Source: Acidobacteriota bacterium (GTDB lineage Bacteria > Acidobacteriota > Terriglobia > Acidiferrales > UBA7541). From it: a stretch of 64,000 bases of DNA. Under the pieces are notes generated by a model. It ran no database searches. It was not told where the DNA came from and was given only the letters and a program-made list of their open reading frames with translations. The translations under genes were made by a program, and so were the position numbers. The DNA lies in NCBI GenBank assembly GCA_013287135.1, contig JABDEK010000004.1:23147-87146 (forward strand), written 5' to 3'. Of the stretch, positions 43,465 to 51,402 are shown piece by piece (the stretch's first letter is position 1; every line of letters starts with the position of its first letter).

Positions 43465-45204
43465 ATGAGTACGTTGAAGAATATTTTTCTGACGGTGCTG
43501 TTGGCCGGAAGCCTTGCAGGCATCGCTTCGGCACAAAATACTCAGACCGCTGATCAGACGCAGCCGCAGGCCGGTGTTACCGCCGCACCGGTAACCACTG
43601 TAGATCAAGCCATCGACCGGGTGATTGCGCGTGAACACGAAGAAGTGGCCACCATACGGCGCTTCAATCCAGTTATCGAAACCTACATTCAGGATATGAA
43701 GCCCGACAAAGACATGGGCACCATTCCTGTGCGCGACCACTATTTCCTAGGGCAGGGCGACCTTTCCAAGGGCGTCGTGGACCATTCGATGCTCAATGGA
43801 AAGAAAGGCAAGCTGGAAGCGATCAATCCCATTTCTCATTTGAGCGGGATGTTTAGTTCGTCTTACATTCCCGATGGCTTCTTGCAGATGATTTACATCG
43901 ATACGAACGGATTCGACCGCCAGCACTATCAGTTCGATTACGTTCGGCGCGAGTTTCTTGGCGAAGTTCGCTGCGTAGTGTTTGATATCACACCGCTGCC
44001 GAAATCCGGGAAGGGACGTTTCAAGGGCCGCGTTTGGGCCGAAGATCAGAATTACGCGATCGTTCGTTTTAATGGCGTGTACACCCCGGTGGCAGGAATC
44101 AACGGATTCAATCTGCACTTTGATAGCTGGCGTTTGAATGTGCAGCCCGGTTTGTGGCTGCCCGCGTATATTTTCAGCCAGGAATCGGACCTGAAGGATT
44201 TTCTGGGCAATCATGTGCGCTTCAAATCGCAAACGCGGCTATGGGGCTACAACTTGAAGAACATCGGGCGCCAGGAAGAATTCAGCGAGCTGACCATCGA
44301 GTCTCCCGACGCGATTCAGGACCAAGCCGCGCCGCAGGATCGTTCGCCTATCGAAGCGCAGCGTGAATGGCAGCACCAAGCTGAAATCAACGTGGTCGAC
44401 CGCCTGCAGCGCACGGGACTATTAGCGCCTCCGGGAGAAGTGGACAAAGTATTGGAGACAGTGGTGAACAACCTGGAGGTCACGAATAATTTGGACGTTG
44501 AGCCTGACGTGCACTGCCGCGTGATGCTTACCGGCACGCTGGAGATGTTCTCCATCGGGCATACCATCGTTCTAAGCCGCGGATTGATTGACGTGCTGCC
44601 TGACGAGGCCAGCCTGGCCACCATGTTGGCGCAGGAATTGGCCGACATCATCCTGACCAAGCCGTCGACGGACCAATGGGGTTTCAACGACACAACTACC
44701 GTTACGGCCACCGAAGCTCTGAGCCATTTCAGTTTCAAAGATACGCCGGAGCAGATACATCAGGACAGTGTGAAAGCTGTGGAGCTGCTGAAGAATTCGC
44801 CTTACAAAGACAAGCTGGCGAGCGCAGGGCTTTTCCTGAAACAGCTCGACGCGGATTCGAAGACTCTTCCTGTTTTGATTAATCCGCACTTGGGAAATCG
44901 CATCTATCTGGCAGACCAGCTGGTGAGTTCTGCGCCGAACCTGCAGCCCGCGAAGCTGGATCAAATCGCAGCCCTTCCCATCGGTGCGCGATTGAAGCTG
45001 GACCCGTGGAGCGATCACGTTTACCTGTTAAAAGCCAAACCCTTGCCGCTGCTTTCGGCCCGCGAGAAAATGCCGTTTGAGATCACGCCCTTCATGCCTT
45101 ACCTGACGCGATATCAAAAACCTGGGAGCGGCCAGTCGGCAGATCCGCAGAAGGCTGATTTAGCAAAGAAGGATTTGCAACAGCAATCACAGCAACAGCA
45201 ATAA
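43465..45204 (+). CDS. Secreted M48-like pseudopeptidase
   Basis: 579 aa from the ATG at 43465 (GGGGGAAAGG before it; signal peptide to IASAQ). The N-terminal ~270 residues are an unassigned beta-rich domain. The C-terminal half follows the M48 pattern (MFSIGHTIVLSRGLIDVLPDEASLATMLAQEL), but the zinc motif HExxH reads QELAD (Q390, D394) and the downstream Glu-rich third-ligand region reads IHQDSVKA. All metal ligands therefore seem lost while the surrounding sequence (ELLKNSPYKDKL, INPHLGNRI) is kept. A Gln-rich C-terminus follows. Expected to be catalytically dead; perhaps a scaffold or binding protein acting with the TonB protein. Confidence 0.75.
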   Translation: MSTLKNIFLTVLLAGSLAGIASAQNTQTADQTQPQAGVTAAPVTTVDQAIDRVIAREHEEVATIRRFNPVIETYIQDMKPDKDMGTIPVRDHYFLGQGDLSKGVVDHSMLNGKKGKLEAINPISHLSGMFSSSYIPDGFLQMIYIDTNGFDRQHYQFDYVRREFLGEVRCVVFDITPLPKSGKGRFKGRVWAEDQNYAIVRFNGVYTPVAGINGFNLHFDSWRLNVQPGLWLPAYIFSQESDLKDFLGNHVRFKSQTRLWGYNLKNIGRQEEFSELTIESPDAIQDQAAPQDRSPIEAQREWQHQAEINVVDRLQRTGLLAPPGEVDKVLETVVNNLEVTNNLDVEPDVHCRVMLTGTLEMFSIGHTIVLSRGLIDVLPDEASLATMLAQELADIILTKPSTDQWGFNDTTTVTATEALSHFSFKDTPEQIHQDSVKAVELLKNSPYKDKLASAGLFLKQLDADSKTLPVLINPHLGNRIYLADQLVSSAPNLQPAKLDQIAALPIGARLKLDPWSDHVYLLKAKPLPLLSAREKMPFEITPFMPYLTRYQKPGSGQSADPQKADLAKKDLQQQSQQQQ

Positions 45205-45224
45205 ATAATCGGTTTTTCAACGTA

Positions 45225-45262
45225 GTCGGCGGCTGGAAATCATCCAGCCGCCGATTTTTTTT
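45225..45262 (+). terminator. Strong rho-independent terminator
   Basis: CGGCGGCTGG / CCAGCCGCCG stem, 7-base loop, then ATTTTTTTT. It closes the TonB-pseudopeptidase operon. Confidence 0.9.
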
Positions 45263-45329
45263 GGCTCGGCACTCTCTGCTGCTGGATAGCTCGCGACTGG
45301 AATGTGGGAAAAAGGAAAGGCGAGTCTAA

Positions 45330-46649
45330 CTAATTATTCAGCGGCAGGCGTAGACGGGCTTCGCAACCGCGATGCGATTCTCGATTTTCCAGAGTAAGCG
45401 AGCCGCCGTGAGCTTCCGCAATTTGCCGGCTCAGAACCAAGCCGATTCCGGAGCCGCCCTGCTTGGTGGTGAAGAACGGCACGAAGAGATTGGCAGCGTT
45501 GGGAATGCCCGGGCCTTCATCTTGAACCCATACGCGGACGGAGCCGTTTTCGCGTTCCCAGCCCACGTGGACACCACCGCCGGTCTCCAAAGCAGCATCG
45601 ACAGCATTGCGCAAAAGGTTGATGAGCAACTGTTCGAGTTGGTCCGGATCGGCTTGAATTTTGGTTTCCGGACCAGCGTCGATTTTCACCGGAAGCCGCG
45701 GCTCCAGTCCCACCACGCGCCGAATCCAAACTCCGACATCCACCGGTTGAAAAACGGGAGGCGGGAGCTTGGCCAGGCGCGCGTAAGCGCTCATGAAACG
45801 TGCAAGGCCATCGGTGCGCGCCGCAATAATGTTCAGGCCGCTGCGCATGTCCTCCTGCCAGTCGGGTGCGCGATCTTTGCGATGAAGCATGCTGCCAAGA
45901 TTTTCGGCGACCGATTTGATGGGCGCGAGTGAATTATTCAGCTCATGGCCGAGCACGCGAATCAAGCGTTGCCAGGCTTGGCGCTCTTCTTCGCGCAAGG
46001 CACGGCTTAAATCCGTGATCACCAGCAGTTGATGCGCGAGCCCGGCTTCGCGAAAACTTCCGCGATGAATTTCCCAGCGACCGGATTTTCCCGGGAAGGC
46101 AATCTGCTCGATTTTTGGCGTTTCTCCCTCCAGACATTCCGCCAGACCTAGATCGTCGGCAGTCAGCCCCAGAAGGCGCTCTTCGGGTTGACTCAGGATT
46201 CGCTCACCCGCACGGTTTACCAGCCGCAAACGGCCGGCGCCATCAAATGCAAAAACGGCGACATCGATTTCTTCCATCACTTTGCGAAGAAGCGCGGTAG
46301 CTTCCAGAGCGCCCAGGCGCTGCTGCCGCAGCGTTTCTCCCAGAGCGTTTACTTCGCGAAGGACTTCACCCAACGCGTCTTCGCTGTTAGCGCCGCGCGC
46401 TCGGATGGAGAAATCGCCTTCGCGAAGGGCGGCCAAGAGGTTCGAGAGTGTGCGCAGCGGGAAAACGACGCGGCTTTGCGCGGAGAAGGCAAAACTGAGC
46501 CAGGCGATCACCAATACTACGGTGAGCGTCCACTGAAGTTTGGAAGAGTAAGCTCCGGTCCACAGCAAAATCAAAGCAACGATAGTGCTGCCCAGCCCTG
46601 CGGCCAGAGCTAGGAGCAAAATGCGGCGTTCATACAGGAGGGGTTTCAA
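45330..46649 (-). CDS. NtrY-type sensor histidine kinase
   Basis: 439 aa: two membrane helices (~10-30, ~38-56), a HAMP-like linker (VVFPLRTLSNLLAALREGDFS), a PAS-like domain (~115-210), the H-box with H235 (VLGHELNNSLAPIKS), the N-box (LLINLLRNAVDA, ~341-352), G1 DEGPG and G2 GGSGIGLVLS. The periplasmic loop is very short, so the stimulus is probably membrane-borne or cytoplasmic. The start overlaps the stop of the NtrC-type regulator (ATGA), its evident partner. Both lie at the downstream end of the ABC-permease array. Confidence 0.9.
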   Translation of the reverse strand: MKPLLYERRILLLALAAGLGSTIVALILLWTGAYSSKLQWTLTVVLVIAWLSFAFSAQSRVVFPLRTLSNLLAALREGDFSIRARGANSEDALGEVLREVNALGETLRQQRLGALEATALLRKVMEEIDVAVFAFDGAGRLRLVNRAGERILSQPEERLLGLTADDLGLAECLEGETPKIEQIAFPGKSGRWEIHRGSFREAGLAHQLLVITDLSRALREEERQAWQRLIRVLGHELNNSLAPIKSVAENLGSMLHRKDRAPDWQEDMRSGLNIIAARTDGLARFMSAYARLAKLPPPVFQPVDVGVWIRRVVGLEPRLPVKIDAGPETKIQADPDQLEQLLINLLRNAVDAALETGGGVHVGWERENGSVRVWVQDEGPGIPNAANLFVPFFTTKQGGSGIGLVLSRQIAEAHGGSLTLENRESHRGCEARLRLPLNN

Positions 46650-48016
46650 AGGCTGTATTTTTGCAGGCGCCTGTACAGCGCACTACGGCTCAGGCCCAGC
46701 GCCTTACTAGCGTGGCTTACATTGCCGCCAAAGCGTGCGAGAGCTTTTTGGATCAGCACACGTTCGACATCTTCGATGCTCATTTCATCCAAGCGCAGGG
46801 ATGCCTCGCGCGCGGGGCGAAGTCCCAGGTCTCCGGCTCGCACTTGCGGGCCTTCGGCGAGCAGCACGGCGCGCTCGATGGAGTGGTCCAACTCGCGAAT
46901 ATTGCCGGGCCAAGGATGGTCCATCAGAACCTGCAGCGCAACGGGTTCAAAGCCCTCCAACTGCTTGCGATAGCGCTGCGCAGACTGCCGTAGAAAATGG
47001 TGCGCGAGAATTGAAATGTCTTCCTTGCGCTCGTGCAACGGCGGCAAATGAATTTCAATGGTGTTCAAGCGGAAAAGCAAATCTTCACGGAAGCGGCCGG
47101 CGGCTACTTCGCTCTGCACGTCGGCATTCGTAGCGGAAATAATCCTCACGTCCACACGTCGTGTGGTGGAAGAACCCACGCGTTCGAGTTCTCCTGTCTC
47201 CAGCGCGCGCAGCAGCTTGGCTTGAAGATTCATGGGCACGTTGGCAATTTCGTCGAGGAAAAGCGTGCCGCCATCGGCGAGCTCGAAGCGACCCACGCGG
47301 TCGGATTTCGCGTCGGTAAAAGCGCCTTTCACATGGCCGAACAGCTCGCTCTCGAAAACGCCTTCAGGTAATCCACCGGCATTCACGGTGACCAGAGGGC
47401 GCCCTGAGCGCGGAGAAAGGGCATAGAGTGTGCGCGCGACGACTTCCTTGCCGGTTCCATGATCACCGGTGATCAGGACGTTCGCGTCGGATGGGCCAAC
47501 GCGCGCAATCAAATCCACTACTGGGCGCATGGCAGCGGATTCCGCAATCATCACAGGACGGCCGTCTGCGCGTAGGAGCCGGTTCTCAGCTTCCAAGCGC
47601 TGGCTCTTGCGCAAGGCTTGCGAAAGGTCGATCTGCGTCCTCAAGATGGCCAGCAGGCGTGCATTCTCCCAGGGCTTTTGCATGAAGTCTTTCGCACCGC
47701 GGCGCATGGCTTCTACAGCGAGCTCGAGACTTCCCCAAGCGGTCATCACGATGATGGGAAGCGTGCTGTCTTTTGCGCGAATATTCGAAAGCAGATCGAG
47801 TCCTTCATGACCTGAAGTCGTGTCGCGCGCGTAATTTAAATCCATCAGTAGCGCGTCGAATTCGCGAGCTTCCAGCGCAGCGAGCACGGCAGCGGGCGAG
47901 GCGACGGTCTCCGTCTCGAATCCTTCACCTTTCAACAATAGACGCAAAGCTTCACGAATGTCGGGCTGGTCGTCCGCGACAAGTATTCGCGTTCTGGGTG
48001 TATGTGTGGGCATCAT
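46646..48016 (-). CDS. NtrC-family sigma-54-dependent response regulator
   Basis: 456 aa from the ATG at 48016; an in-frame GTG at 48085 is an alternative. The receiver keeps its phospho-acceptor Asp (LLMDLNYARD), unlike the activator at 1917. AAA+ domain with Walker A GDHGTGKE, sigma-54 loop reading GAFTDA instead of GAFTGA (a recurrent natural variant), LFLDEIANVP, WPGNIRELDH, and a Fis-type helix-turn-helix (NVSHASKALGLSRSALYRRL). Partner of the overlapping histidine kinase. It follows ADOP permease 1 by 9-78 bases, suggesting that it controls the export array from within the same transcript. Confidence 0.92.
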   Translation of the reverse strand: MMPTHTPRTRILVADDQPDIREALRLLLKGEGFETETVASPAAVLAALEAREFDALLMDLNYARDTTSGHEGLDLLSNIRAKDSTLPIIVMTAWGSLELAVEAMRRGAKDFMQKPWENARLLAILRTQIDLSQALRKSQRLEAENRLLRADGRPVMIAESAAMRPVVDLIARVGPSDANVLITGDHGTGKEVVARTLYALSPRSGRPLVTVNAGGLPEGVFESELFGHVKGAFTDAKSDRVGRFELADGGTLFLDEIANVPMNLQAKLLRALETGELERVGSSTTRRVDVRIISATNADVQSEVAAGRFREDLLFRLNTIEIHLPPLHERKEDISILAHHFLRQSAQRYRKQLEGFEPVALQVLMDHPWPGNIRELDHSIERAVLLAEGPQVRAGDLGLRPAREASLRLDEMSIEDVERVLIQKALARFGGNVSHASKALGLSRSALYRRLQKYSL

Positions 48017-48094
48017 TTTGCGAAAAGCATCTCCCTGAATTTTGGCGCTCTCTTCACTCTTTCCGGCGTTCGGCTGAAAGTTCACTTTAGTTTT

Positions 48095-50557
48095 TTACTC
48101 ATGACGCAGAGCCTCCAAAGGATCCACCCTGGTTGCGCGGCGTGCCGGAAAATAACATGCGGATATAGCGACGAGCGCCAATCCGACAGACACGCTTATA
48201 ACCGTGATGGGATCCTTGGTTTTCACTCCAACAAGCTGGCTGGCCAAGTAATGCACTGCGGCATACGACGCGGCGATGCCAATTACGAGGCCAATTCCAG
48301 CAAGCTTCATTCCGTCGTTGACGACCATGCGCAACACATCTGCGGGTTCCGCGCCCAAGGCCATGCGGATTCCAATCTCATGAGAGCGCTGCGTTACGGC
48401 ATAAGCCATTACTCCGTAGATACCGACGGCGGCAAGAACAGTGGCCACTCCGGCAAACAGAACCAGCAAAAGCATGCTCAGGCGGCGTCGCGAAACGGAG
48501 GCAGCGAGATATTCATCCATGGAGCGCACTTCGGTTACGGGCTGATTGGGGTCTACACGATTCACTACGCTCCGCACGGCGGAGGCAAGCTGCGTTGGAT
48601 CCCCCTCAGAACGCACGACCAGATGCATGATGCGCGAGGCGTTCTGCGTGTAAGGCAGATAAATCTGGCCAACTTTTTGTTCGCCCCACTCCCAATCACG
48701 GACGTCGCCCACCATTCCGACGATGGTCAACCAACCTTGGCGCGGTTCCGGATCCCAGGGCATACGCGTGTCAGGAAACTTCAGACGAATTTGCTGGCCA
48801 ACCGGGTCTTGATTGGGCCAGTAGCGACGCGCCAACGCCTCGTTGATCAGGGCCACGCTTTGAGTATTCGCTCCGTCGGAGGCAACCAGGTCGCGTCCTT
48901 CCTTCACGGAGATGCCCATGATTTGCAGGTATCGCCAATCGGCCACACGGTATTGACCGGTGAAATGCTCGCCGGAAGGAGGACTGGCGCGTCCAGCGAT
49001 GTCGAAATCGCAAAAAGCTCCCCAGCCCGTAAGGGGAAGAAAGTTGGCTGCACTCGCTGACTTCACGCCAGGAAGCGCGCCTACGTCTTCGATTACCTGT
49101 TGATAAAAATTGTTCACTTGCGGACCTTTCGGATAGTGCGAGTCCGACAAGAAAATCTGCATGGTCAAGACATTCGCGGGATCGAAACCAAGGCTATCCG
49201 ACACGATCAGAAAAAAGCTGCGAATTAACACTCCGGCGCCGACGAGCAGCATCAATGAAAGCGCAACTTCAGAAACGACCAGCGAAGACTGTATGAAGTG
49301 ACTGCGACGGCCTCCCGTGGATCCGCGGCTTCCTTCCTTCAGCGATTCGAATAACTCCGAGCGCGATATTTGAATGGCAGGTGCGAGACCAAAGATAATT
49401 CCGGTCAGCAAAGAAACAAACAGGGTAAAGGCGAGAACGGAGCCATCAATACCGATCCATTCCACGTGAGGAATCTGGCCACGACCGCCGGGGGGCGGAA
49501 GCGCTCCACGCAACAGGTGAAGGCCGCCGTAGGCCACTGCGATACCGAGCACGCCGCCGATGACGGCCATAAGCGCGCTTTCGGTAAGGAGTTGGCGAAG
49601 GATGCGCTTGCGTCCCGCGCCCAAGGTGACGCGGACAGCGATTTCGCGCTCTCGCGTGGCGGCGCGGGCAAGCATCAAATTCGCGACATTGGCGCAGGCA
49701 ATGAGCAGCACAAATCCAACTGCAACCAGCAAGATGACAATGGAAGGCCGAAGACTTTTGGTGAGCTCATCGTGGAATCCGGCGACCCGCAGGCCATTTT
49801 CCTGGTCAATTCCGGGATACTGTTTTTTCAACTGGGCCATGATCGTTTCCATCTCGGCTTGCGCTTGAGGAATCGCGACACCGGGACGCAATCGCCCGAA
49901 TATGACAAGTTCATGGTCTTCGCGGTTGAGTTGAGCGCGATTGAAAGCAAAAGGAACCCAAACATCAAGCTCGGGCGCAATGCCGTACAGAGAAAACGAA
50001 CGCGGAAGAACTCCGATGACGGTGTAAGGTTTCTCGTCCAGCAAGATGGATTTGCCGAAGATGCTTGAATCCCCGCCGTAATGCCTTTGCCATAGGGCAT
50101 AGCTGAGGATGGCTACCTGTTCGTGGCCCGGTTGCTCGTCCTCTTTGGAAAAGTCGCGGCCGATGGTGGGGCCAACACCGAGCATCCTGAAAAAATTGCC
50201 AGAAACTTGTGAACCGTGAACCTGTTCGGCGTCGCCACTTCCGGTGATGGTAAAAAGCAGCGAGCGCCAGCCGGAAAGTTCAGCAAACGAATGATTCATT
50301 TCCTGCCAATCCAGAAGTTCAGCGGGCGAAGTAGTTCCGCGGACCACGTTGCGATTAGGGTCCGTCTCCCAAATGGTGACGATGCGGCTGGAATCAGGAA
50401 ACGGCAGTGGCCGCAACAAGACGCCATTCACGATGCTGAAGATTGCGGCATTCGCACCGATTCCGATGGCCAGAGTGAGCAGCGCGACCGCTGCGAAACC
50501 AGGGCTTCGCCGCATCACGCGCCAGCCATACCGCAGATCATTCCAAAGCGTTTCCAT
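48095..50557 (-). CDS. ADOP-type ABC permease 1 (MacB/FtsX-like)
   Basis: 820 aa. Starts METLWNDLRYGWRVMRRSPGFAAVALLTLA, the family N-terminus, followed by the first helix (AIGIGANAAIFSIVNGVLLRPLPF) and a MacB-type periplasmic core (~50-260). Three FtsX helices lie at ~275-400, then a second periplasmic core and a second FtsX unit ending ARRATRVDPLEALRHE. So it is an internally duplicated permease of about eight helices. It is the most downstream permease of the array, directly before the two-component genes. Confidence 0.92.
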   Translation of the reverse strand: METLWNDLRYGWRVMRRSPGFAAVALLTLAIGIGANAAIFSIVNGVLLRPLPFPDSSRIVTIWETDPNRNVVRGTTSPAELLDWQEMNHSFAELSGWRSLLFTITGSGDAEQVHGSQVSGNFFRMLGVGPTIGRDFSKEDEQPGHEQVAILSYALWQRHYGGDSSIFGKSILLDEKPYTVIGVLPRSFSLYGIAPELDVWVPFAFNRAQLNREDHELVIFGRLRPGVAIPQAQAEMETIMAQLKKQYPGIDQENGLRVAGFHDELTKSLRPSIVILLVAVGFVLLIACANVANLMLARAATREREIAVRVTLGAGRKRILRQLLTESALMAVIGGVLGIAVAYGGLHLLRGALPPPGGRGQIPHVEWIGIDGSVLAFTLFVSLLTGIIFGLAPAIQISRSELFESLKEGSRGSTGGRRSHFIQSSLVVSEVALSLMLLVGAGVLIRSFFLIVSDSLGFDPANVLTMQIFLSDSHYPKGPQVNNFYQQVIEDVGALPGVKSASAANFLPLTGWGAFCDFDIAGRASPPSGEHFTGQYRVADWRYLQIMGISVKEGRDLVASDGANTQSVALINEALARRYWPNQDPVGQQIRLKFPDTRMPWDPEPRQGWLTIVGMVGDVRDWEWGEQKVGQIYLPYTQNASRIMHLVVRSEGDPTQLASAVRSVVNRVDPNQPVTEVRSMDEYLAASVSRRRLSMLLLVLFAGVATVLAAVGIYGVMAYAVTQRSHEIGIRMALGAEPADVLRMVVNDGMKLAGIGLVIGIAASYAAVHYLASQLVGVKTKDPITVISVSVGLALVAISACYFPARRATRVDPLEALRHE

Positions 50558-50666
50558 GGTTTTTGCTCCCGAAAGATTTGGGCTGGACGGTTATTCTACT
50601 GTGTATTGACCGCCTGTCCACCTCTACGGGACCTTAGTACCAATTTCCACAAGTCGAATTAATTCT

Positions 50667-51365
50667 TTATGCCTTTAGCTTCGGATTCTTTACGCCGGTT
50701 TCGAGCTTGTTGCGAACTTCGCGAAGCACCAAGGACGGCAGCGCGTCTTCGCGATCTTTAAGGTACTCGCGGACGGCGCGCGGGTCGCGTTTGGCGAGTT
50801 CGCGCAACGCCCAGGAAAGCGCTTTGGCCACCACGGGATCGCGGTCGCTGTCGACCAGACGGCAAACTTGGAGCGTGCGGTGAGCGTCGCCAGCACCGCC
50901 CTGAGATTTACTGTTGAGCGGAACAGTGGCAACCAGCGCTGCACGGCGCCACCAGCGGTCGATGGACTTCGCCCAGCCATGAATAAGGCTGTTGGGCACC
51001 CGCCTTTCGCGCCACACTGGGCCTGCAAGATAAACAGAAAAACAATCCACAGCGCTCCAGCTCGCCATTCCACGACCGAGTTGCTCCAACTGCCATGCGT
51101 TCAAATGCCATAGCGCGCCCGGATGATGATGAATGAGCTCGTAGGCCATGAAGCGGTATTCCATGCCGGGCACTTCGAGCAGGAGCGAGGCCAGTTCGAT
51201 CACCACGTAGGGCGCGGCATCCTTCAAACGCTTTGAAAATTTGCGACGCAACTGACGCAAATCCGCGGTTGCGGCATGGGGCATCGCTGACAGCCGTTCG
51301 TCAATTTCCTGTGCCAGGGCTGAAACGCCCGCCAGGCTAGCTTCTTCCATACATTGTGCGACCAT
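50667..51365 (-). CDS. DNA alkylation repair (AlkD-like) protein
   Basis: About 232 aa (ATG at 51365; an upstream TTG at 51392 is possible). All-helical HEAT-like repeats with the signature WSAVDCFSVYLAGPVW, RRAALVATVPLN, DRDPVVAKALSWALRELAKRD typical of AlkD DNA glycosylases, which remove alkylated bases. It interrupts the permease array between ADOP 1 and 2 in the same orientation, 10-40 bases after ADOP 2, so it is probably co-transcribed. A functional link to export is not obvious. Confidence 0.8.
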   Translation of the reverse strand: MVAQCMEEASLAGVSALAQEIDERLSAMPHAATADLRQLRRKFSKRLKDAAPYVVIELASLLLEVPGMEYRFMAYELIHHHPGALWHLNAWQLEQLGRGMASWSAVDCFSVYLAGPVWRERRVPNSLIHGWAKSIDRWWRRAALVATVPLNSKSQGGAGDAHRTLQVCRLVDSDRDPVVAKALSWALRELAKRDPRAVREYLKDREDALPSLVLREVRNKLETGVKNPKLKA

Positions 51366-51402
51366 TCCGATTTGAACCGCCCCGCAGTTCAACCTGCTTC
51401 CA

